Below, in pieces: positions 15,281-22,224 of a stretch of 36,937 nucleotides of DNA. Both the position numbers and the translations under genes were made by a program. The notes beneath the pieces are model-generated. The model was not told the origin of the DNA and did not search any database. It saw nothing but the letters and a program-made list of their open reading frames with translations. Position 1 is the first letter of the stretch. Each line of letters opens with the position of its first letter. Origin of the DNA: a virus; IMG/VR virus record IMGVR_UViG_3300036820_000052, positions 1-36,937 of that record, one strand, 5' to 3'.

Positions 15281-15490
15281 CTAGCCCTGGTTCGCGAGAC
15301 ACACGAGCGTGCCTTGCTGATCGTGAAGCGTGCCGGGGCGCCCGTCAGGGCACGTGCACGCATCCCCGGCCTTCGGCTCGACAGCACCTCCCGCGTCGGC
15401 TGCGGCTTTTTCCTCTTGCGAGGATTGTGCCGCGGCCTGTTCGCCGGAGGTTTCGCTGCCAGCATCGACGTGTTCTTGTTCGTCGCTCAT
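15281..15490 (-). CDS. Small acidic protein sharing a domain with the prohead protease
   Basis: The 69-residue product begins MSDEQEHVDAG, is acidic and Ala-rich up to about residue 40, then has the motif AGDACTCPDGRPGTLHDQQG (about 41-60) followed by TLVCLANQG. The same pattern, GDxCTxxDGxPGxL then GxLVCL, occurs near the C-terminus of the prohead protease at 17727-18908, which suggests a shared small domain with two paired cysteines. The gene lies right after the capsid gene. A decoration or capsid-stabilising role is possible by position, but unproven. Confidence 0.7.
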   Translation of the reverse strand: MSDEQEHVDAGSETSGEQAAAQSSQEEKAAADAGGAVEPKAGDACTCPDGRPGTLHDQQGTLVCLANQG

Positions 15491-15573
15491 AGCGAGTAGA
15501 TGTTATCGAGTAACCTATGTCCCGAATTGGTTCACCGCGAGGAATGGCGGTGGACTAACTTCGAGAGAGGGAA

Positions 15574-16821
15574 CTAGGACCCGGCCGTCTTGCCGACGAC
15601 CATCGCGCGGGGAAGCGTGAGCGTGAGAGCGTGGCGCGCCTTGTAGACGATGCCGCGCTGGTCAGCCAACGCAATCTCCTTGCCGCCGAAGCTGCCGGAC
15701 TCGAACTGGCCGACGCGCATTTCGCCCTTATCTCCGAATGCGAATGCTCGCATGTTGCCGAAGATAACGAACGGCGTGCTCGTGGTGTCCGAGAAGCCGT
15801 TGCGATTGCTGTCGCCGACCCCTGGGAGCCAGCGATTGGTGTAGACCGGATAGCCGAGGATCTGACCGGCGGGCTTGATGGGTCCGCCGCCCGGATGGTT
15901 CTCGACCGCAGGCTCCGGCTGAGCGAGGCCTGCGAACGGCAGGATGTAGTTGCCGTCTTTCGACGAGCGCAACTTCGCCCAGACCGTGCGGTGCATGTAG
16001 AACCCTGCACCGTCCAGCAGCGACTCTTCGAGGTCGCCGATCATGGCCGAACCGTCGTCCATGATTTTCATGGCCTCGAACGTGGTTTCGCCGCTCGGGA
16101 GCACGTAGCTCGTCACCTTCGTACCCGTCTCGTCCACAGTCGTGGTCGAGGGGTAGTTGAGGATGCCGAGGAACGGGTCGCCGGGGTTGGAACCGCCGAT
16201 AAAGCCCTGGCGGTCGATCATGTTGGCGAGGGCTTCGCCACCGAGGGCGAGCAGCCAGTCCGCCACATTGACCGAGGCATCCGCGAGCAGGTCGTTGCCG
16301 ACCACGAACGCGAGCTGCCACTTTTTCGCGATGAGCTGTGCCTGTCCGAAGGTGATGCCGGTCACCGGGCCTGGAGCGTCTACGCCGAGGTACGCTCCGG
16401 TAAGGAACGCCCCGGTGTAGTTCGGGACTGCGAGTTCGTCGGTCGTCATTTCCCATTTCTGGGCTTGGTTCATGATCGTGCCGACGGAAGCCGCGATGCG
16501 CATGATGGCATCCGCTATTTCGCGCGATACCAGGTAGCCGCCGCGGTTGTCCTGCTCTTCGATCAAAGCCTCATTGGCTTTGGTGTCGATGTTGAAGGTG
16601 CCGCGAGCCGCCGCTTTGGCGATCTCGACGAAATCGGTCTTCTGCTTTTCAGAGAGGCGAGTGCGGTCGAAACCGAACTCGGCACGCTCTTGGCGGAGCT
16701 CCTTGACCACCTTCTCGGCTGCAGCAAGGGAGTGCTGGTCGATGAGCGGAAGGAGTTTCTCCTTCATCGTCTCGTCAAAGGCGGCGACGTGCCACGCCTT
16801 TACTTCTTCTTTTGTAGGCAT
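15574..16821 (-). CDS. HK97-fold major capsid protein
   Basis: The 415-residue protein has an N-terminal helical, charged arm (about 1-95; MKEKLLPLIDQHSLAAAEKV and onward) that resembles a delta domain or scaffold arm, then RGGYLVSREIADAIMRIAAS (about 93-112), the typical start of the HK97 shell fold, GNDLLADASVNVADWL (about 175-190), the spine helix region, GFIGGSNPGDPFLGILNYPS (about 205-225) and MHRTVWAKLRSSKD...YILPF (about 277-297), then ILGYPVYTNRWLPG and RVGQFESGSFGG. All are strong capsid signatures. It follows the protease and scaffold genes as expected. The arm may be removed by the S78 protease. Confidence 0.93.
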   Translation of the reverse strand: MPTKEEVKAWHVAAFDETMKEKLLPLIDQHSLAAAEKVVKELRQERAEFGFDRTRLSEKQKTDFVEIAKAAARGTFNIDTKANEALIEEQDNRGGYLVSREIADAIMRIAASVGTIMNQAQKWEMTTDELAVPNYTGAFLTGAYLGVDAPGPVTGITFGQAQLIAKKWQLAFVVGNDLLADASVNVADWLLALGGEALANMIDRQGFIGGSNPGDPFLGILNYPSTTTVDETGTKVTSYVLPSGETTFEAMKIMDDGSAMIGDLEESLLDGAGFYMHRTVWAKLRSSKDGNYILPFAGLAQPEPAVENHPGGGPIKPAGQILGYPVYTNRWLPGVGDSNRNGFSDTTSTPFVIFGNMRAFAFGDKGEMRVGQFESGSFGGKEIALADQRGIVYKARHALTLTLPRAMVVGKTAGS

Positions 16822-16848
16822 AAGTAGCTGTTGAGCTACCGCGGCCGG

Positions 16849-17832
16849 TTAATTGCGCTGCGGTCCCGATTTAAGGTCCTTGTTGATCTTTTCGAGGCCG
16901 CGCGTTGCCGCGGTAGTGATTTCCCGCAAAACATCGCGTGAGAAGAGGTGAGCATCGAGCTCAACGTCCTTCTCAGAGGCGCCTCTTGCAGGCCTCGACC
17001 TTTGGTTCACGGGTGCCATCGCCGACGATTTCTCATCGTCGTCGCTGCGGCCTTCCTCCCCGTCGCCATCACCGAGTCCTCCATGGAGGCCCTCCACAAT
17101 GGCAGTTGCAGCTTTCAAATGTTCATGGGCCTCGCCCAGCTTTTCACGCGATGCGGCCGAAATGCGCGCGCCGATTTTCATCGTCAGGGCGTGCAGGACC
17201 TGCGGGTCAATGTGCGGCGCGAGATATTCCTTCAGCACCGCGATCATTTTTTCGTCCGCCTGGTCTTCTTCGCCGAAGGCTTCCTTGCACATGCCCTTGG
17301 CGATTTTGACGACGGATTTCTTGTGTGCGCGCCCGGCCGTATCGAGCTGGCCGGTAATCCAGTCGGTATGTTCGTCGGCCTGGTCGGGTCCGCCCTGAAC
17401 GCTCTTCATCATGCGCTCGTCGAATTCGCCGAGGGCCTTCTGGCTCTTGTCCTGGTAGGCGTCGTGTTCGTCGCGCAGCGCTTTCAGGTGCGGCTTTTTG
17501 TCGAACGCCTTGTTCTCTGAAGGGTCGAAGCTGCGGAAACAGGCGATCGCCTTCGCGCGGTGCATCGTATGCTCGTCTGCCATCGCGGAGCCGAGGTCTT
17601 TGAGCGCTTCGCGCATCCGGCCTTCCTTGGTAGGTTTCTTGGCAGCCTTCTTGTCGCCGTCGGCATCTTCGCCCTGGTCTTCAACCACGGCCTTTGCGCG
17701 TTCTTGGAAATCATCGAGGGCTTTGTCTATCTCGCCGGTGTGGCGCTCGTGTTCGTCGCCCAGCGCCTTGATGAGGGCTTCTGCGACGCGTGCGCCTTCT
17801 CCACGGACTTGTCGTCGTCCTGCGGCAGGCAC
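16849..17832 (-). CDS. Scaffold-like helical protein, possibly a frame-broken extension of the protease
   Basis: The frame is open from a GTG at 17832 to 16849 (327 residues) and overlaps the end of the protease gene by 106 bases. It is helical and charged, with repeated helical units such as DEHERHTGEIDKAL, DEHTMHRAKAIACF and DEHDAYQDKSQKALGEF, typical of a scaffold or head-maturation partner. Its first 13 codons (PAAGRRQVRGEGA) look non-coding, whereas joining the protease frame at KSVEKA to this frame at RVAEALIKALGDE gives a natural helix. I therefore suspect one original gene with a one-base frame break near 17800; an independent overlapping gene is the alternative. Confidence 0.65.
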   Translation of the reverse strand: MPAAGRRQVRGEGARVAEALIKALGDEHERHTGEIDKALDDFQERAKAVVEDQGEDADGDKKAAKKPTKEGRMREALKDLGSAMADEHTMHRAKAIACFRSFDPSENKAFDKKPHLKALRDEHDAYQDKSQKALGEFDERMMKSVQGGPDQADEHTDWITGQLDTAGRAHKKSVVKIAKGMCKEAFGEEDQADEKMIAVLKEYLAPHIDPQVLHALTMKIGARISAASREKLGEAHEHLKAATAIVEGLHGGLGDGDGEEGRSDDDEKSSAMAPVNQRSRPARGASEKDVELDAHLFSRDVLREITTAATRGLEKINKDLKSGPQRN

Positions 17833-18908
17833 ACCAGCGCGCCGTCCGGGTCTTTGGGATCGGTGGTCAGCACGCCGGGCGAACCGTCATCGGTCGTGCA
17901 GGAATCACCCGGCTGCGCTTCCTTGAGCGCCTTGAACTCGGGAGGGTCTTTTTCAAATTGGCGGTAATGTGACGCTAAATGCTCGTATACGGCCTTCTTG
18001 TCGCCGTCGACGTCTACACCCCCACGGGCGCCCATAAGGGCTCCCATAGCGGCTTTTACGCCGCTCCAGACGGCAGCGCCGGTCTTGGCGTCATGATGCG
18101 GCAGTTTCAGGTCGCCATAGGCCTCCGGCGGGTTGTTTTTGCTGTAAGCGAAGTGACCGGCGATCTCGCGCTTCTCCGCGTCGCTCAGGTCTTCCCAGCT
18201 CTTGTCGGTGAAATCATTGAGGCCGGGCTTTGACCAGGTGGCGCTCTCCGGCGCCTTCTCATCGCTGACGTTTTTGGGGACGTACCCGAGCGTATCCATG
18301 AAATCGAGGCCCTTGTGGCGCAGCCCGAGCATGTCCAGGCCGAGCTCCTTGCCTTCCTGAAGCGTGAGCGCGCGGCCCTGCGCGGGCCCGACGCCCTGGT
18401 TGGCGGGGATGGGCACGAATGAAAATTCGAGCAGCTCGGAGCGCGTGATGATGGAGCGGTCGTCGGGGTCGAATTCTTTGGGGATGAAGCCCACGGAGGT
18501 GGTGCAACCGACGTTGTAGCCGCTCTTGATGCCGAACTCGTACATTTTGCGCACTTGCTGCGCGAGCGGGTTGATGTCGGCGGAAAGGAAGACGCCGCGC
18601 GCGCCGAGCGCCGGTACGCCGCGGTAGCTCGTGTTGTACGTCTCAACGCAGACGCCGATGGGGAGCGAGTAGTAGTCGTGACCCCAGAGCACGATGGGGT
18701 TGTTTTTGTAGTTAGAGAGGTCCCAGCCGTCTTGCCGGACGATTTCACCGGCGCGGTCTTTCACCTCGGTCGAAATGATGACGTCGAACGTGCCGTTCTG
18801 GTCGCCCGCCTTGCGGGCCTTCTCGATCGCGCCGAGGTCGAGCGCCTTAACGCGAGCGCGGATGTCGGCGGCGAGCTCCTCGGAAAGTTTGAGCGTGAGT
18901 TGTGGCAT
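17727..18908 (-). CDS. Prohead protease, S78 (HK97 gp4-like) family
   Basis: The 393-residue protein contains GTFDVIISTEVKDRAGEIV (about 39-57), NPIVLWGHDYYSLPIG (about 70-85; the catalytic His in WGHD), and ELLEFSFVPIPANQG (about 158-172; the catalytic Ser in the EFSFVPIPAN block), which define S78 prohead maturation proteases. After about residue 200 comes a long variable region with SKPGLNDFTDKSWEDLSDAE and a C-terminal motif GDSCTTDDGSPGVL...GALVCLPQ that is shared with the small gene at 15281. The last 20 residues (HASQKPSSRR onward) look like out-of-frame sequence, suggesting the frame break discussed for the next gene. Confidence 0.88.
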   Translation of the reverse strand: MPQLTLKLSEELAADIRARVKALDLGAIEKARKAGDQNGTFDVIISTEVKDRAGEIVRQDGWDLSNYKNNPIVLWGHDYYSLPIGVCVETYNTSYRGVPALGARGVFLSADINPLAQQVRKMYEFGIKSGYNVGCTTSVGFIPKEFDPDDRSIITRSELLEFSFVPIPANQGVGPAQGRALTLQEGKELGLDMLGLRHKGLDFMDTLGYVPKNVSDEKAPESATWSKPGLNDFTDKSWEDLSDAEKREIAGHFAYSKNNPPEAYGDLKLPHHDAKTGAAVWSGVKAAMGALMGARGGVDVDGDKKAVYEHLASHYRQFEKDPPEFKALKEAQPGDSCTTDDGSPGVLTTDPKDPDGALVCLPQDDDKSVEKAHASQKPSSRRWATNTSATPAR

Positions 18909-18956
18909 ATATTTTTTTCTTAATGATACCGCCCAACACGCTCGCGCAACTCCACC

Positions 18957-18966
18957 TGTGGATAGC
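18957..18966 (-). repeat. Copy 3 of the motif GCTATCCACA
   Basis: The motif begins on the last base of the TAG stop codon of the LamG gene, in the same arrangement as copy 1 (TAG followed by CTATCCACA). Confidence 0.6.
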
Positions 18967-19805
18967 TAGAACCCAAAGAAGCTCCACAGCGTCGCGCCCG
19001 ACGGAGACGCTGGCGGGGTGCTTCCCGTGAATGGGACAGTCGTCGAAAACGTCGGGCTGCCGTGGGTTGTCAGGTTGAAGGCGTTGGAGGTGAGGTCATT
19101 CCAGTTATTGTCGAGATTGTAGTACGCGACGAGATTAGTTTCGTTTCCTACCAATTCCTGTTGGAAATTTGCATCGAGCTGCGTGGTCGTCCGGTTGGTG
19201 TTCCACACACGAACATCATCGATCAGCGCATCGCAGAAGGCACTCGCGGAGAATGACGCACCTTGCGCGGTTGAGTCCCCGGCTCCGAAGGAAAAATTGT
19301 TGTTTCCCGACGTGCTGCCATTGCCGGATGACGCGACGGTCGCCTCTGATGAGTGTGTTCCGTTTTGAATGGCCTCATATAACGTGACCGTCGAGCCGTC
19401 GTAATCGTAGACGAGGTGGTACCAGGTATTGAGGCTCAATGTTGTCGTCCAGGTCGCGGAGTTATTGGCGACGAACGATTTACCCCGGGTGGCGACGACA
19501 GAAAATGTGCCCGAGTTATTTTGATACCAGAGAATGTTGGCGACGAATGAAGAGCTTCCTGATTCCTGCTCGGCGATGATGCATTCATGATTGGTGGCCG
19601 GTGCCGATGTGAAATATACCCACGCTTCCATCGTGATGGCGCCTCCCGTGATGCCGAGATTGCTCGTCGTTATGGCCGCGTATTGAGAGGACGCCGAGAC
19701 AAACTGTCCCGAGTTTGTGTTCGTGGACGCGAAAGCGATGCTCGGCAGAAGAAGCAGCGCAACGGCGTTGAGAATAATCGCTAGATTGTGTCGTTGACGG
19801 TACAT
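18966..19805 (-). CDS. LamG-domain protein with signal peptide
   Basis: The 279-residue protein starts with a basic n-region and hydrophobic core (MYRQRHNLAIILNAVALLLL) ending in IAFA|S, a plausible Sec signal cleaved at 26. The rest is a LamG / concanavalin-A-like beta-sandwich: FVSASSQYAAI, GITGGAITMEAWVYF (about 52-66), LNTWYHLVYDYDGSTVTLY (about 125-144), FCDALIDDVRVWNTNRT (about 188-204) and NLVAYYNLDNNWNDLTSN (about 222-240). Such domains bind carbohydrates or other ligands. A mature secreted protein of this type is unusual inside a head-gene operon; it overlaps the preceding adhesin-like gene by 25 bases, so they are probably co-translated. Confidence 0.8.
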   Translation of the reverse strand: MYRQRHNLAIILNAVALLLLPSIAFASTNTNSGQFVSASSQYAAITTSNLGITGGAITMEAWVYFTSAPATNHECIIAEQESGSSSFVANILWYQNNSGTFSVVATRGKSFVANNSATWTTTLSLNTWYHLVYDYDGSTVTLYEAIQNGTHSSEATVASSGNGSTSGNNNFSFGAGDSTAQGASFSASAFCDALIDDVRVWNTNRTTTQLDANFQQELVGNETNLVAYYNLDNNWNDLTSNAFNLTTHGSPTFSTTVPFTGSTPPASPSGATLWSFFGF

Positions 19806-21031
19806 TGGAGTTGCGTCGGCGAACCGGTCGGCGTGCCAACCACGGCGGTAGTGGATGCACCTGTGGTGATGGTCGCGTTGTTAGTTATCGTCATCTTGCC
19901 GATCGTCGAGCTGGCGACGATGAAATTAACGTGGTTGATCGTAGCCGTGCCAGCCTGCCAGTAAATATCGAGGTCGAGCGTCGCGCCGGTCGGAAGCACG
20001 GAGCACCGCAAATAATTCCAGGTCTCACCGTAGCCAACTTCAATCTGTTGCGGCGATGAGGTGCCGATCCACGAAGTGGTGGTCGAAACGGTAAAACTGC
20101 GGTTTTCAATCTGTGAAATGTTCGTGCTGCCGATGGTGAGCCCAGCGCTTGCATTGAAGAGCGATGAAGTCGCAACCGCGCTCGGAACCGCCGACGAGCT
20201 CGTCTTGTTCGCCAGGACGCTGTTGGCGCTGATGGTCGCGAGTCCGAGCGTGCCGCCCGCGCCACCTACGGCCGAAAAGGTACCAGCACCGCCGCTGTAT
20301 GTGAGTCCGTTGCTCGGTGTCACTGTCGTCGTGGCGACGCTCGAAAGCGCCGCGGCGCTGTTGCCGTAGAGAAGCTGCCCCGCGGTGAAGGACGTTTGAC
20401 CGGTGCCGCCGTTGCCGACGGTGAGCTGCGAGCCACTCCAGTCCGCGTTGTTGACCGATGCGCATGTCGGGCTGCCGCTCGCGGAAACTGCCGTGAGAAA
20501 TTGACTGGAGCACGCGCTTGTACCGCCGAACTGCGTTACCTTGCCATTTCCGTCGACCGTCAATATGGCGTTCGAATAGCCGGTAAGCCACACGGTGGAC
20601 GTTGCAGTGAGCTCCGAGGTCGAGGCGTTGGTGAAATTCTGGGTCGCTGTCCACCAATTCGAATGCGCCAGGTTGAGGTCGAGATTAACCGTGCCGGTCG
20701 TCGTAACCGGATTGGTGCCGCTGATGCTGAGGGTCGAGTTGGGCGAACTGTGATTGACGCTCGTCACCGTGCCCGTCCCGCCGACCGGGAAGCCCAGAGA
20801 GGATGTCGCGGTCAGTTCATAGTTTCCGTTCGCGTCTCCGACGAGCACCTTGCCATAGCTGGGAAGGCTCGATGTGCCGGTACCCCCGCCGAATATCGGC
20901 GTGACCGTAGTGGCATGAGCAAACGGTATTCCAGAAAGAATGGCGTAAACGTAGAAGGCGCTTGCGAGAACGACGCCTCCGAGCCCAATCAAATCAACTA
21001 AGGTAGTTTCCGTTTTATTCGGGTTGAGCAT
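19781..21031 (-). CDS. Adhesin- or fibre-like protein with N-terminal membrane segment
   Basis: The 416-residue protein has a hydrophobic segment at about 12-33 (LVDLIGLGGVVLASAFYVYA) followed by AHA|TT at 40, which could be a signal peptide or an anchor. The rest is rich in Gly, Thr and Ser with repeats: GGGTGTSSLPSYGKVLVGD (about 48-66), GGTGTVTSV (about 84-92), NGGTGQTSFTAGQLLYGNSA (about 212-231), then SSLFNASAGLTIGS. Repeats of GGTG...LxxG.xxG are typical of phage fibre and adhesin beta-structures. It lies between the portal and protease modules, which is not a usual place for an exported protein. No family name is assigned. Confidence 0.7.
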   Translation of the reverse strand: MLNPNKTETTLVDLIGLGGVVLASAFYVYAILSGIPFAHATTVTPIFGGGTGTSSLPSYGKVLVGDANGNYELTATSSLGFPVGGTGTVTSVNHSSPNSTLSISGTNPVTTTGTVNLDLNLAHSNWWTATQNFTNASTSELTATSTVWLTGYSNAILTVDGNGKVTQFGGTSACSSQFLTAVSASGSPTCASVNNADWSGSQLTVGNGGTGQTSFTAGQLLYGNSAAALSSVATTTVTPSNGLTYSGGAGTFSAVGGAGGTLGLATISANSVLANKTSSSAVPSAVATSSLFNASAGLTIGSTNISQIENRSFTVSTTTSWIGTSSPQQIEVGYGETWNYLRCSVLPTGATLDLDIYWQAGTATINHVNFIVASSTIGKMTITNNATITTGASTTAVVGTPTGSPTQLQCTVNDTI

Positions 21032-21034
21032 ACA

Positions 21035-21577
21035 TCAGTAATTATAATCCGCCCTGATCTGCCCCGCGGAGTAGCTGTTGATAGTGGTGATGGTCGCGCC
21101 GCTGAGCGTGTAGTCCACACCGCCGCCGGTGAGCCGCTGCCCAGCGCCATAGAGGCGCAAAGTGCCCGACACTGGCGTGTGCGCGAGGGTCCAGCTCGTA
21201 CCCGACCCCGACACCGCTTCGTCATAAACTGGCGTGCCAGAGGGAAGCGCCGCGGCGATGTCGGAAATCATCTTTGCCGTGATGCCCAGCACCAAGCTGT
21301 AAGTCTTACCCGCCGTGTTTTTGTTGCTGGCCGTCGTGCCTTCCTGCGCGCGGGTGATGGTCAGCGTATCGCCGGTGACGTTCGTAACGCGCACGATTTC
21401 GACGTTCGGATCGTTCGCCGTGTTCGGATAGTCGGTCGAGTTCCACCAGATGAGTTGGAACGGCGTCGCTGGCAGTTTAGAGCCCTGCCCCGATTGAAGC
21501 GTGATAGCCGTCGCGGACGACGAATAGCCGGTGGATGCCTGGACTTGGACGAAATTTGCTACAGAATCGAGCGCCAT
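21035..21577 (-). CDS. Virion-associated protein, fibre-like
   Basis: The 180-residue product contains TGYSSSATAITLQSGQGSKL, EIVRVTNVTGDTLTITRAQE (about 61-80), then SWTLAHTPVSGTLRLYGAGQ (about 130-150). The unit EIVRVTxVxGDTLTIxRAQEGT is frequent in phage structural proteins (tail fibre, decoration or baseplate proteins), and the C-terminal block resembles fibre-associated domains. No signal peptide is seen, unlike the two downstream genes. It follows the HNH gene and precedes the adhesin-like gene by three bases. A virion surface role is likely, exact function unknown. Confidence 0.7.
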   Translation of the reverse strand: MALDSVANFVQVQASTGYSSSATAITLQSGQGSKLPATPFQLIWWNSTDYPNTANDPNVEIVRVTNVTGDTLTITRAQEGTTASNKNTAGKTYSLVLGITAKMISDIAAALPSGTPVYDEAVSGSGTSWTLAHTPVSGTLRLYGAGQRLTGGGVDYTLSGATITTINSYSAGQIRADYNY

Positions 21578-21642
21578 ATATTTTATTGCGGATGGTCTCA
21601 GTATAAGTCCCGGCAGAGGCTACGGCACCGGGTGTTGATAGG

Positions 21643-22188
21643 TTATAGACCGCGCCCTGTTTTCTTTCCGTGGCAAGGATTACAGAGCGTCTGAAGGTTT
21701 TTCATCCTGTTATCGTGTGTCTCCCGATACGGCACTATGTGATCAACCTGGAGAGGTGCGCCAAAGCGCCGAACGTTTGCGCGATTGGTAAGGCCGCATT
21801 GCACACACCGGTCATCATCTCGTTCGCGGACTCGGCGTTTGATCTTGTCCCAGAGCGTACCCCGCCACCAAATCTTGCCGCCTTTCCAATTGTGGTTGAG
21901 CGGCCCGACGTGCTCTTTCATCGGATTGAATTTTTTGTGCCATTCTGAGTTTTTCCGGCGCATTGCCGCGCTCTTATTCCGCTCAACTAAGAACGACCAA
22001 TCTCTGCCGGGAAAGTGATTGCCACGTACAGCGTCGTGCGCTGCTGCCGTGGTCTTGTCTGGATCGCGGAGGCCGTTGGCGTATTCAAATTTTAACTGGT
22101 GAGTGCCGTTGCAGTAATTTCGGGGTCTGAGCCGATACGGCGGTCTGCGTAATGCCTTATGACAGTAAGCACATTGTGTAGTTGCCAC
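21643..22188 (-). CDS. HNH homing endonuclease
   Basis: The 181-residue protein starts with a zinc-finger-like segment (CAYCHKAL...RNYCNGTHQ) and has a central basic region with NHNWKGGKIWWRGTLWDKIK. The C-terminal HNH core is complete: RCVQCGLTN, LQVDHIVPYRETHDN (the catalytic DH), then MKNLQTLCNPCHGKKT (Asn and His), with paired CxxC zinc ligands. It lies between the portal gene and a fibre-like gene, a common position for free-standing phage endonucleases that insert at gene junctions and may promote spread of their own gene. The ATG at 22188 is well placed; the function is inferred from motifs. Confidence 0.85.
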   Translation of the reverse strand: MATTQCAYCHKALRRPPYRLRPRNYCNGTHQLKFEYANGLRDPDKTTAAAHDAVRGNHFPGRDWSFLVERNKSAAMRRKNSEWHKKFNPMKEHVGPLNHNWKGGKIWWRGTLWDKIKRRVRERDDDRCVQCGLTNRANVRRFGAPLQVDHIVPYRETHDNRMKNLQTLCNPCHGKKTGRGL

Positions 22189-22224
22189 ACGTAAAGTCTA
22201 ACATCGGCAATAGGGGTGCAATTT

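Noticed and set aside
15211-15465. N-terminal extension of the gene at 14707
   Set aside because: It lies in another frame of the small gene at 15281-15490 and shows no coding pattern.
17727-17832. Programmed -1 frameshift between protease and scaffold
   Set aside because: No slippery heptamer was found near the frame change; an indel or overlapping start explains it better.
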